Positions 17,709 through 26,299 of a DNA stretch of 41,171 nucleotides are shown in pieces. Under the pieces are notes generated by a model, which did no database searches, was not told the DNA's origin, and saw nothing but the letters and a program-made list of their open reading frames with translations. Origin of the DNA: Myxococcales bacterium (lineage in GTDB: Bacteria > Myxococcota_A > Bradymonadia > Bradymonadales > Bradymonadaceae); contig SKON01000125.1 of the NCBI GenBank assembly GCA_007120035.1, positions 1 to 41,171 of the forward strand, in the 5' to 3' direction. The position numbers were made by a program, and so were the translations under genes. Every line of letters begins with the position of its first letter. The first letter of the stretch is position 1.

Positions 17709-20700
17709 ATGAGCAGCTTCGCGCAGTGGAAGATCCTCCCCCTACTGGTAGCCCTGATCACCTCGGGCCTCCTCCTCACCGGTTGCGGTCGCGACGACGA
17801 CGACCCCATCGAAGAGCCCGAGCAGTGCAGCGCCGAGTATCCCACCGGCGAATGCGACGGCTCGGACATCTGCTACCGTGGGGTCTGCCGCTCCGAGAGC
17901 CTCTTCTGCTCGGCCTCCCGCCCCACGGGGCTCTGCGAGCGGGAAGGCGACGTCTGCCTCGACGGGGCCTGCGTCGACGCCGCCGACACCTGCTCCGCCG
18001 ACAACCCCACCGGGCTCTGCCCGGAAGGCCTGCAATGTCTGAACGACCGGTGCTCCACGGACGCCCCCTGTTCCCCGTCGGAGCCCAACGGGTACTGCGA
18101 CGACCCCGATGAGGTCTGCCTCGACGGGTCCTGCGTCGCCGACGACGACACCTGCTCCGAGGAAAACCCCACCGGCGCCTGCCCGGGCGACGACTTCTGC
18201 GACGACGGCGTCTGCTCGCCGCCCCTCTGCTCCACAGACCACCCCACCGGGCTCTGCCCCTCGGGACAGACCTGCGACGAGGGCACCTGCGTCGACATCG
18301 ATCCCGGCGACGAATGCTCCGCCGACAACCCCACCGGCACCTGCCCTTCGGGACAGACCTGCGACGAGGGCACCTGCGTCGACGTCGACCCCGGCGACGA
18401 ATGCTCCGCCGACAACCCCACCGGCACCTGCCCCTCGGGACAAACCTGCGACGAGGGCACCTGTGTCGACACCGACCCCGGCGACGAGTGCTCCGCCGAC
18501 AACCCCACCGGCACCTGCCCGACCGGCGAAGAATGCGTCAGTGGCGAGTGCGTCGACACCGACGATGTCTGCTCCGCATCCAACCCCATGGGCGAATGCC
18601 CCGAGGGCGAAGTCTGCGTGGAGGGAGAATGCGCCGGCGGCGGACTGGTCTGCGACTGTGCGGCCGACGAGGTCTGCGTCGACAACATCTGCCGCCCCGA
18701 GGCGGTGACCTGCTCCGAGGACAACCCCACGGGCCTCTGCGACAGCGGCGAGGACTGCTTCGAGGGCACCTGCATCTCCACAGGAGCCACCTGCTCGGCC
18801 TCCAACCCGGCGGGCATCTGCCCCGTCGGCCAGTGGTGCAACGCCGGCACCTGCCAGTCCGTCGACGGCTCCGCCCTCTGTGATGACGGCAACGCCTGCA
18901 CGGCCAACTGGTTCGACGCCCCGGCCAACATCTGCATGAGCCAACCCACGGTGGCAAACTGCACCGACGGCAACGCCTGCACCTCCAACTGGTGCGAAGA
19001 CGGCCAGTGCATGTCCGAGCCCGTCGCCGGTTGCGTCGAGCCCCCCCACATCGACGAATGGGAGACCCCCACGCGCCATGGCACGGTCGAGCTCACGGGC
19101 ACGAAAGCCTCGGGCGCCTCCATCGTGATCAACGGCGACACCGCCGTCTCCGAGAGCCCCGACACCGAGTGGTCAGTCACTCTGAACCTCCAGCCTGGCG
19201 AGAACGTCTACGATATCTACAGCAGCGACGGCGGCCAGGACAGCGAGGTCCGACAGGTCGTGATCTACTACGACAACGTCCCCCCCATCACGAGCGTCAC
19301 CCCCGACGGCGGCACCTTCCTCAACGGCATCACCGTGCAGGTCTCCACCAGCGAGCCCGCCCGAGTCTTCTACACCACCGACGGCACCACCCCCGACGAG
19401 TGGTCCGACTCCTTCGTCTCCGTGCGTAGCTTCCGGGTCTTCGAGCCCACGGAGCTTCGGTTCCTGGCCCGCGATATGGCCGGCAACTGGGAAGAAGAGG
19501 TGGTCACCGCCACCTTCGACATCACCGCCGACGGCACCCGGTGGAGCCAGGGCCCGGAACTGTCCGGCCCCCTCGTGAACACCGCCGCCGCCGTCTACGA
19601 CGATCAGGTCTTCGTCGTCGGCGGCTCCAGCGGCCTCAACGCCCAGGCCGGCGCCTCCGTCTACGACCTCCACAGCGACTCCTGGTCATCCCTTCCGTCG
19701 CTGCCGTCGGGTCGCTCCCAGCACGCCCTCGTCGCCCACAACGGCTACCTCTACGCCATCGGCGGCGACGACGAGGGCACCGCCCTGAACCTGAACACCC
19801 GCATCGACGTCGCCGGCGACTCTCCCTGGACCAACGTCCAGGGGATGCCCACCACCCGCTACGGCCACCAGGCCATCGTCCATGGCGGACAGATCTACGT
19901 CTTTGGCGGCCGCAGCGGCGCCGGCACCGCCCTGACCACCCTGGAGGTGTACGACCCCTCAGCGGACAACTGGAGCAACCAATTCGCCCAGATGCCCCGA
20001 GCCCGGTACGCCTTCCAGGCTGTCCTCTACCGGAACCGAATCTATCTCATCGGCGGCGAGGACAACGACGGTCAACCCATCGCCGAGATCGATGTCTACA
20101 CCCCCGGCGACGATTCCTGGTCTCAGCTCCCGGACCTGCCTACGGCCCGTTCCTTCGTGAGCGCCGGCATTATCCAGAACTTCACAGGGGACAAGGGCTT
20201 CGAAAACGACCGCCTCGTCGTCGCCGGTGGTCGACTGGAGTCGGGAGCTGCCACGGCCCTGGTCGAGGAATACTCCTTCGAAGAAGAGATCTGGCGAACC
20301 CGCCGTCCCATGAACGCCGCTCGCCACAGCGCAGCAGGGATCTTCCTGGATCGCCCCGACGACGAGGCCTTCACTCGCCGGCAGCTCTGGCTCGTCGGTG
20401 GCCAGACCGCTTCCGGCCCTCAAGAGAACGTCGCCATCTACGACCATGAACTCAGGTTCCTGCGAAACTTGACCCCCATGCCCGAGGGCCGATTCGGCCA
20501 CATGACGGCATCCCTCAACGATCGGATCTACCTCTTCGGTGGACGTCACGAGGGTAACCAGACCGGCGGTTGGTCTTTCGATCCCGAGACCGAGACCTAC
20601 GAGCCCCTGCCTCCTCTGCCGGGGGTTCAAAACGACGGGGTCGCCGCAGGTGTGGGCAATCGAATCTACGCCATCGGCGGCACCAACCAATTTGGCAACC

Positions 20701-21839
20701 CCGTCAATGTCGTCCACGCCTTCGATCCGGTCTCCCAGGAGTGGGAACCCCGGGCCTCCATGCCTTCGGCCCGCGCCGAGGCGGCCTCCGTGGTCTTTGG
20801 CGGGGAGATCTACGTGATCGGAGGCGACAACAACGGGGCCGTGCAATCCGTGGAGATCTACAACCCCGCCACCGACGAGTGGCGTCCTGGACCCATTCTC
20901 CCCTCGGCTCGTAAAGGGGCAATGGCTGCCGTCCTCGGCGATGCCATCTACGTCTTCGGCGGAGTCAATAGCTCAGGAACCTCGGTCACTTCCTCGGTTC
21001 GCTTGACCGCCGGTAGTAGTTCTTGGTCCACCGTCTCGGGGCTCGCCCTCAACGCAGCCTACGGAGATGCCTTCGCCATCGGTGAAGAGACCCTGGCGGT
21101 GATCAACGGCCGCTCCGGCGGCAATCTCGCCAACACGATCTACTTTTACCACCTCTCCGAAGGGCTCTCCGGATTCTCCACCGTGGCGCTAAGGGACCGT
21201 CGAGGATCGGTCTATTACCACGGCCGGATCTACCTCTTCGGCGGCAACGAAAACCCCTCTGTGGGCCCCGCCGGGTCCACCGCCGTGGAAAAACTCGATC
21301 TCCGCGGTTGTGCCCCGGGGACCTCGCCACTACTCCCGGGGTACTGTGACCGAGCGGAGTTCCGTGTCGCCGACCACTCCTCGGGCACCCCGGGATCGAC
21401 CAACCACTGCTGGCGCGGATATCGCTTCACAGCCGGCGAAGACGCCATCGTCCAAGGTTTGATCGGAGGGGCGACCGCCCCGGGACACAGGCTGGCCCTC
21501 TTCCGGTCCAACGGCAACACCCTCGCCGAGGTACTCGCCGAAGTGAACGCTCCCAGCGCACGGGCTGAACTCGTCGAGATCGATCCGGTTCAACTCGAGG
21601 CCGGCCAGACCTACATTCTGGCTCAAGGCCGCCAGAGCTCATCGGATTCGGGCTCCTTCTACACTCTCGGTCCCTCGATCGGTACGGAGACCACGGAGGG
21701 CATCATTGCACAATGGAATCCGACCAATCCATCGGGAGGTCTCGGCTTTGGCCCATGTACCGGAACGGCCCAGCAGGTGGTTGGATCCACGGGATCCAGC
21801 GACAGTACTCGTCTGGACGTCGGCTTCCAGTACCGGTAG
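17709..21839 (+). CDS. Giant Cys-rich and Kelch-repeat lipoprotein
   Basis: 1376 residues. The ATG at 17709 opens a signal peptide with lipobox LLTGC (Cys26); the longer upstream frame has no signal. Residues 39-441 hold more than a dozen Cys-rich modules of the pattern C-x8-C-x5-C-x4-C (for example CSADNPTGTCPSGQTC), presumably disulfide-bonded outside the cytoplasm. Residues 448-525 are an Ig-like module, and 526-606 resemble a chitobiase-type C-terminal domain ('VFYTTDGTTPD'). Residues 614-1197 carry about a dozen Kelch repeats with 'IYVFGG', 'IYAIGG' and 'IYLIGG' strands, enough for two propellers. The last 160 residues resemble a DUF4082-type beta-sandwich ('GYRFTAGEDAIVQGL'). It is likely a surface binding or adhesion protein; the ligand is unknown. 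Confidence 0.92.
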   Translation: MSSFAQWKILPLLVALITSGLLLTGCGRDDDDPIEEPEQCSAEYPTGECDGSDICYRGVCRSESLFCSASRPTGLCEREGDVCLDGACVDAADTCSADNPTGLCPEGLQCLNDRCSTDAPCSPSEPNGYCDDPDEVCLDGSCVADDDTCSEENPTGACPGDDFCDDGVCSPPLCSTDHPTGLCPSGQTCDEGTCVDIDPGDECSADNPTGTCPSGQTCDEGTCVDVDPGDECSADNPTGTCPSGQTCDEGTCVDTDPGDECSADNPTGTCPTGEECVSGECVDTDDVCSASNPMGECPEGEVCVEGECAGGGLVCDCAADEVCVDNICRPEAVTCSEDNPTGLCDSGEDCFEGTCISTGATCSASNPAGICPVGQWCNAGTCQSVDGSALCDDGNACTANWFDAPANICMSQPTVANCTDGNACTSNWCEDGQCMSEPVAGCVEPPHIDEWETPTRHGTVELTGTKASGASIVINGDTAVSESPDTEWSVTLNLQPGENVYDIYSSDGGQDSEVRQVVIYYDNVPPITSVTPDGGTFLNGITVQVSTSEPARVFYTTDGTTPDEWSDSFVSVRSFRVFEPTELRFLARDMAGNWEEEVVTATFDITADGTRWSQGPELSGPLVNTAAAVYDDQVFVVGGSSGLNAQAGASVYDLHSDSWSSLPSLPSGRSQHALVAHNGYLYAIGGDDEGTALNLNTRIDVAGDSPWTNVQGMPTTRYGHQAIVHGGQIYVFGGRSGAGTALTTLEVYDPSADNWSNQFAQMPRARYAFQAVLYRNRIYLIGGEDNDGQPIAEIDVYTPGDDSWSQLPDLPTARSFVSAGIIQNFTGDKGFENDRLVVAGGRLESGAATALVEEYSFEEEIWRTRRPMNAARHSAAGIFLDRPDDEAFTRRQLWLVGGQTASGPQENVAIYDHELRFLRNLTPMPEGRFGHMTASLNDRIYLFGGRHEGNQTGGWSFDPETETYEPLPPLPGVQNDGVAAGVGNRIYAIGGTNQFGNPVNVVHAFDPVSQEWEPRASMPSARAEAASVVFGGEIYVIGGDNNGAVQSVEIYNPATDEWRPGPILPSARKGAMAAVLGDAIYVFGGVNSSGTSVTSSVRLTAGSSSWSTVSGLALNAAYGDAFAIGEETLAVINGRSGGNLANTIYFYHLSEGLSGFSTVALRDRRGSVYYHGRIYLFGGNENPSVGPAGSTAVEKLDLRGCAPGTSPLLPGYCDRAEFRVADHSSGTPGSTNHCWRGYRFTAGEDAIVQGLIGGATAPGHRLALFRSNGNTLAEVLAEVNAPSARAELVEIDPVQLEAGQTYILAQGRQSSSDSGSFYTLGPSIGTETTEGIIAQWNPTNPSGGLGFGPCTGTAQQVVGSTGSSDSTRLDVGFQYR
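18228..18575 (+). repeat. Four 87-bp tandem repeats inside the Cys-rich region
   Basis: Units begin at the TGC codons at 18228, 18315, 18402 and 18489, exactly 87 bp (29 codons) apart. The two middle copies are almost identical at DNA level; the outer ones diverge. This points to recent unequal exchange within an older family of similar modules running from about 17824 to 19030. Confidence 0.9.
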
Positions 21840-21875
21840 TCCGCAGAGACGATCGGTCTCCCCAAAGGAGGTTAC

Positions 21876-22277
21876 ATGTACGAAGGACACGTCACCGCCT
21901 TACTCTACGTCAGCGACCTCCGACGAAGTGTCGCGTTCTACCGTGATCAGCTCGGGTTCCACTTCACGGGATACTGGGATCCCGTCCACCGCCGAGTCAA
22001 AGACGATTACGAATCTGCCAACGATCCGGCCTACGCCGGCATGAACGTCGGAGAGTCCCACATCGGCCTCCACGCCGATCCCGAATTCTCTCCGGGTCGA
22101 CCTCGGGTCGAGCTCCACGTCCCGGTCGCCGACGCCGACGCCGTCCACCAGGTCCTCACCGAACGCGGCGTCCAGGCGACGGAGCCCCAGGATGAACCCT
22201 GGGGCTCCCGGGTGTTCTCCGTCACCGACCCCGACGGTCATGCCTGGGACTTCATGGAGGATCTGACCGACCCCTGA
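21876..22277 (+). CDS. VOC-superfamily (glyoxalase/dioxygenase-like) protein
   Basis: 133 residues, single-copy VOC fold built from two beta-alpha-beta-beta-beta modules: '[22 protein letters not shown]' at the start and '[17 protein letters not shown]' at the end. Possible metal ligands are His5, His81 (in VELHV) and Glu128. Known members include glyoxalase I, extradiol dioxygenases and antibiotic-binding proteins; nothing here fixes the substrate. The start follows a strong AAAGGAGG (21864-21871), unusually close at 4 nt. It lies 36 bp after the Kelch gene and 124 bp before the ureidopropionase gene. It is cytoplasmic. Confidence 0.88.
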   Translation: MYEGHVTALLYVSDLRRSVAFYRDQLGFHFTGYWDPVHRRVKDDYESANDPAYAGMNVGESHIGLHADPEFSPGRPRVELHVPVADADAVHQVLTERGVQATEPQDEPWGSRVFSVTDPDGHAWDFMEDLTDP

Positions 22278-22401
22278 TCCCGCCGGCCTCGCAAACCGGA
22301 ACCCCCCTCCCACAGCGTCCCACATCGCCCCGGCGCCTCGACCGAGCGCACCGTTTGTACTACACTGCGCCCTTTACAACTCCTCCCTCGAAGGTGAGAC
22401 C

Positions 22402-23703
22402 ATGACGACCCGCGACGAAATCGAGAGCCTGGAAGGACTTCTGCGCAAACTCCCCGAAGAGGATCAGGCCGAGGCATTTCGGATCCTCTACGGAAACCTC
22501 CCCGAGGAGCTCCCCGTCCCCGAAGAGACCCAGAGCCTCGCCAGGGACTTCGACTTCGACGTCGCGGGATACCGCTTTCCCGCCGCCCCCGAGCAGCGCC
22601 GCCCCGCCCGGATCGTCCGGGCCGGCGTGATCCAGACCCAGATCGTGGAGCCCACGGACGCCCCCGTGCAGGAGCAGTACGAAGCCCTGCGGGACCGCAC
22701 GGAGACCCTGATCCACGCCGCCGGCGCCATGGGCTGCAACGTCCTGGGCCTCCAGGAAGCCTGGACCATGCCCTTCGCATTCTGCACCCGGGAGAAGCAG
22801 CCCTGGCTGGAGTTCGCCGAGCCCGTCGACGGCCCGTCGACCCAATTCCTCGCCACCCTTGCGCGGCGCTACAACATGGTGATCGTCTCCCCCATCCTGG
22901 AGCGCGACGAGGTCCACGGCGGCACGATCCACAACACCGCCGTGGTCATCGGAAACCGTGGCAACATCATCGGCTACCACCGAAAGAACCACATCCCCCG
23001 GGTCGGCGACTTCAACGAGTCCACCTACTACATGGAGGGCGAGACCGGGCATCCCGTGTTCGCCACGGAGTTCGGAAAGGTGGGCATCAATATCTGTTAC
23101 GGCCGCCACCATCCGCTGAACTGGCTGATGTTCGGGCTCAACGGCGCCGAGATCGTCTTCAACCCCTCGGCCACCGTGGGCGCCCTGTCGGAGCCCCTCT
23201 GGCCCATCGAGGCCCGGTGCGCCGCCATCGCCAACAACTACTTCACCCTGGCGATCAACCGCATCGGCACCGAGAGCTTCCCCAACGAGTTCACTTCCGG
23301 CGACGGCAAGCCCGCCCACCACGACTTCGGCCACTTCTACGGCTCCAGCTACGTGACGGCGCCCGACGGCAGCCGGACCCCGGGGCTCTCCCGAGTCCGC
23401 GACGGCGTGCTCGTCAGCGAGTTCGACCTGAACCACTGCCAGCAGGTCCGCGACAAGTGGGGCTTCCAGATGACCCAGCGCCTCCGCGAGTACGCCCAAT
23501 GGCTCGCCGCGGCGGCCTCCCCGAGCTTCCAACCCCAGGTGATCGCCGACCACGGCGTGGAGGTCGCCAACGGGTCCACGCAGCTTCGCGGACGAGTGGT
23601 GTCTCGTTCCATCGGACACCAGCCGAAACAGGCCATCCCGGGTCCCGCTCAGGTGCCACAGCTCACCTACGCCGGCGACGAAGTCTCCGCCGACGACGAG
23701 TGA
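22402..23703 (+). CDS. Beta-ureidopropionase (N-carbamoyl-beta-alanine amidohydrolase), animal-like
   Basis: 433 residues, nitrilase/CN-hydrolase superfamily. The catalytic triad is visible as Glu119 ([16 protein letters not shown]), Lys195 ([20 protein letters not shown]) and Cys232 ([14 protein letters not shown]). These motifs and spacing match vertebrate UPB1 as I recall it (E119/K196/C233), including the N-terminal helical region, so identity to the animal enzyme looks high throughout. Reaction: hydrolysis of N-carbamoyl-beta-alanine or N-carbamoyl-beta-aminoisobutyrate to the beta-amino acid, CO2 and ammonia, the last step of reductive pyrimidine breakdown. A tail of about 50 residues beyond the usual end carries no recognised motif. 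No dihydropyrimidinase or dihydropyrimidine dehydrogenase lies in the window. AAGGTGAG precedes the ATG. The next gene starts 8 bp after the stop. Confidence 0.95.
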   Translation: MTTRDEIESLEGLLRKLPEEDQAEAFRILYGNLPEELPVPEETQSLARDFDFDVAGYRFPAAPEQRRPARIVRAGVIQTQIVEPTDAPVQEQYEALRDRTETLIHAAGAMGCNVLGLQEAWTMPFAFCTREKQPWLEFAEPVDGPSTQFLATLARRYNMVIVSPILERDEVHGGTIHNTAVVIGNRGNIIGYHRKNHIPRVGDFNESTYYMEGETGHPVFATEFGKVGINICYGRHHPLNWLMFGLNGAEIVFNPSATVGALSEPLWPIEARCAAIANNYFTLAINRIGTESFPNEFTSGDGKPAHHDFGHFYGSSYVTAPDGSRTPGLSRVRDGVLVSEFDLNHCQQVRDKWGFQMTQRLREYAQWLAAAASPSFQPQVIADHGVEVANGSTQLRGRVVSRSIGHQPKQAIPGPAQVPQLTYAGDEVSADDE

Positions 23704-23710
23704 ACCCGAC

Positions 23711-24835
23711 GTGATTCAGGATCTTCGAGAAGGACCCGAGGCCGGTCAGATCGACGACCGCGCCCGGTTCGACATCATTCGGTACGCCAACTGCTGGGAG
23801 GACTCCCGGCTCTTGATCGAGGCGTTGGAGCCGGGTCCGGGCCACCGGGTCCTCTCCATCGCCTCGGCGGGCGACAACTCTCTGGACATCCTCTCCACGG
23901 GCGCCGAGGTCGTCGCCGTAGACCTGAGCCTCCCCCAGCTCGCCGCTCTGGAGCTGAGAGTCGCCGCTTTCAGGCACCTGGACTACGACGATCTCCTCGG
24001 CTTTCTGGGCGTTCATGAAGACCCTCGCCGCCGCACCATCTACGGCGATCTGCGAGCTGATCTCTCCGAGACGAGCCGGGAATTCTGGGACCACCACCGG
24101 GACTCCGTCGACGCGGGCATCATCTTCGACGGCAAGTTCGAGCACTACTTCCGAACCTTTCGGGAGCGGGTCCTGCCCCTGGTCCACAACCAGGACCGCA
24201 TCGACGCTCTCCTGCAGGAGAAGACCGAAGCCGAGCGCCGCGCCTTCTACGACGAGACCTGGAACTCCAAGCGCTGGCGCCTGCTCTTCAACGTCTTCTT
24301 CAGCCGCCGGGTGATGGGATGGCTGGGCCGAGACCCGGAGTTCTTTCGGTACGTCGAGGGCCCGGTCTCCCAGGAGATCCTCCGCCGCGCCGAGCGCGCC
24401 CTGAAGGTCCTCTCCACCCACGACAACCCCTACCTGACCTTCATCCTCCGCGGGAACTTCGACGGCGCCCTGCCGCCCTACCTGGTGCCCGAAAAGTACG
24501 AGGCGATTCGCGAACACCTCGACGGCCTCACCCTCTGCCGGGGCACCGTGGAAGACGCCGCCCGGCACTTCGGGGACGACGGCTTCTCGGGCTACAACCT
24601 CTCCGACATCTTCGAATACATGGACGAGGACACCGCCCGGGCCTGCTTTGAGGCCCTCACCGACGCCGCCCGACCGGGCGCCCGGCTGGCCTACTGGAAC
24701 ATGATGGTCCCTCGCCAGGGCGCAGCGATCTTGCCCGAACGGCTCACCTACCTGCGAGAGCTCTCCGAGGAACTCCACACGAAAGACCGGGCCTTCTTCT
24801 ACGGCGCCTTCCACGTCGACGAACGCTCCCCATGA
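23711..24835 (+). CDS. DUF3419 / BtaA-like SAM-dependent 3-amino-3-carboxypropyl transferase
   Basis: 374 residues from a GTG start 8 bp after the ureidopropionase stop. It is recognised by 'IIRYANCWEDSRLL', the SAM-binding loop 'VLSIASAGDNSLDIL' (about 47-61) with acidic Asp71, and the C-terminal 'NLSDIFEYMDEDTA' motif. Known: BtaA moves the 3-amino-3-carboxypropyl group of SAM onto diacylglycerol as the first step of betaine lipid (DGTS) synthesis; BtaB then N-methylates. No BtaB is next door, so the product may be unmethylated or completed elsewhere, or the acceptor may differ. It overlaps the next gene by 4 bp (ATGA), pointing to coupled translation with a lipid-kinase-like membrane protein. 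Confidence 0.9.
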   Translation: MIQDLREGPEAGQIDDRARFDIIRYANCWEDSRLLIEALEPGPGHRVLSIASAGDNSLDILSTGAEVVAVDLSLPQLAALELRVAAFRHLDYDDLLGFLGVHEDPRRRTIYGDLRADLSETSREFWDHHRDSVDAGIIFDGKFEHYFRTFRERVLPLVHNQDRIDALLQEKTEAERRAFYDETWNSKRWRLLFNVFFSRRVMGWLGRDPEFFRYVEGPVSQEILRRAERALKVLSTHDNPYLTFILRGNFDGALPPYLVPEKYEAIREHLDGLTLCRGTVEDAARHFGDDGFSGYNLSDIFEYMDEDTARACFEALTDAARPGARLAYWNMMVPRQGAAILPERLTYLRELSEELHTKDRAFFYGAFHVDERSP

Positions 24836-26283
24836 CCACGCTCATCGCCGAGGGAGATCTGACGGGCGCAGCCGTCGTCCTCGGGGTCCTCACAGTGGTC
24901 CTCGTGGTCGGCGAAGCCTGGGCCCGCATCGGCGACCCCGACCCTGAGCGCAGCCGCAAGTTCGTCCACCTCTTCAGCGGCGGCGTCTGCCTGCTCTTCC
25001 CCTTCTTCGTGACCTCCCCGGTGGTCGTCGGCGCCCTGGCCATCGGAATGAGCGCCCTCTTCGCCACGGCGTCGCGGTACCAGCTCCTGAAGAGCCTCCA
25101 CCGGGTGGAGCGAGCCAAGGACTCCCGGGGCAGCGAGTACTACCCGGTCGCCATCTTCCTGGTCTTTCTTCTGGCCGCCGACGACCTCTGGATCTACTTC
25201 TCGGCGGTGCTCACCCTGGGCGTGGCCGACGCCTTCGCCGCCCTGATCGGCACCCGGTACGGCCGCCTGAAGTACACCGTCCAGGACGGCCAGAAGAGCG
25301 TCGAGGGGAGCCTGGCCTTCTTCGCCATCACCGCCGGGGCGATCTTGATCTCCGCTCCCTTCTTCGCCGAGCTCCCCTGGCCAAACCTCCTGCAGATCGC
25401 CTTCACCACCGCCGTGGTCCTCACGGCCTTCGAGGCCATCTCTCTGCGGGGCGCCGACAACCTCTTCGTCCCCGTCGCCGCCGCCGTCATACTCGCCAAG
25501 CTCGCCGCCGACCCCTACACGGTGCTCCTCTTCCAGAACCTCCACCTCCTGGCGTTTGCCTGCGGGGCCATCGCCGTGAATCTACTGGCGGGCTACACCA
25601 CGGGCACACGAGACACTCGCCCCTTCGACACCGGCGGCATCCTCACCTTCACCCTCTTCGCCTTCGCCACCTGGGCCCTGGGCAGCGCCTCCTGGGCCCT
25701 GCCCGTGATCGTGGGCTACCTACTCGCCATCATCGCCTGGATCACCAGCGGGCTCGCCACGGGGGTCCACGTGAAGATCCCCATCCGGGTGGCCTACCGG
25801 GCGCTCTTAATCCCCTTCGCCATCCTGATCTTCGCCAACATCTCCGGCCACTACGCGCTCCTCTTCGGCCCCTACCTGGCGAGCTGCGCGGCGGTCCTGG
25901 CCTTCACCATCACCACCTTCTGGCGCCCCTCCCCCAAGATCCGGGGACCCCTCTACTCGACCCGGTTCTCCATCGCCGTAGGCTTCGTCGCCGCCCTCTG
26001 CGTCACCATCCCACCGTTCCTCTTCTACCCCGACGTCGGCCTCCTCGGAGGCCCCGGCCTCCTCGTCGCGCTCACCACGGTGATCTGCGCTGTGAACTAC
26101 CGCATCGTCGAACGCCGCCTGCGCGACGCCGACGACCACTTCTGGCCCGCCTCTCACTTCACCCTCCCCATACTCGCCGCCCTGATCGTCCTCGGCCTCC
26201 AACACCTGGGCCTCATCGGCCACTGGACACCGCCCCCCGACGCCGAGCTGATGCGTTACTCCTGGGAGCCCTTCTGGTGGTAG
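24832..26283 (+). CDS. DolK/phytol-kinase-like membrane protein with an extra C-terminal membrane half
   Basis: 483 residues and roughly a dozen hydrophobic segments. The N-terminal half has the CTP-dependent polyprenol/diacylglycerol kinase signatures: 'ERSRKFVHLFSGG' (about 39-51), 'LGVADAFAALIGTRYG' (about 129-144, Asp133) and 'QKSVEGSLAFF' (Lys155, Glu158). Relatives include dolichol kinase, VTE5 phytol kinase and yeast Dgk1, typically 200-300 residues when only this part is present. The remaining 250 residues are also polytopic and I cannot place them. Translation is coupled to the BtaA-like gene, so phosphorylation of diacylglycerol or an isoprenoid alcohol in the same lipid pathway is a reasonable inference. 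The alternative is a CdsA-like cytidylyltransferase, which the motifs fit less well. Confidence 0.85.
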   Translation: MTTLIAEGDLTGAAVVLGVLTVVLVVGEAWARIGDPDPERSRKFVHLFSGGVCLLFPFFVTSPVVVGALAIGMSALFATASRYQLLKSLHRVERAKDSRGSEYYPVAIFLVFLLAADDLWIYFSAVLTLGVADAFAALIGTRYGRLKYTVQDGQKSVEGSLAFFAITAGAILISAPFFAELPWPNLLQIAFTTAVVLTAFEAISLRGADNLFVPVAAAVILAKLAADPYTVLLFQNLHLLAFACGAIAVNLLAGYTTGTRDTRPFDTGGILTFTLFAFATWALGSASWALPVIVGYLLAIIAWITSGLATGVHVKIPIRVAYRALLIPFAILIFANISGHYALLFGPYLASCAAVLAFTITTFWRPSPKIRGPLYSTRFSIAVGFVAALCVTIPPFLFYPDVGLLGGPGLLVALTTVICAVNYRIVERRLRDADDHFWPASHFTLPILAALIVLGLQHLGLIGHWTPPPDAELMRYSWEPFWW

Positions 26284-26299
26284 TCGCAGGCACGGCGCC

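Noticed and set aside
18228..18575. CRISPR-like array
   Set aside because: Regular 87-bp units are in-frame protein repeats without unique spacers.
17742..19180. Minus-strand ORFs of 435-445 codons
   Set aside because: Repetitive shadows of the Cys-rich modules.
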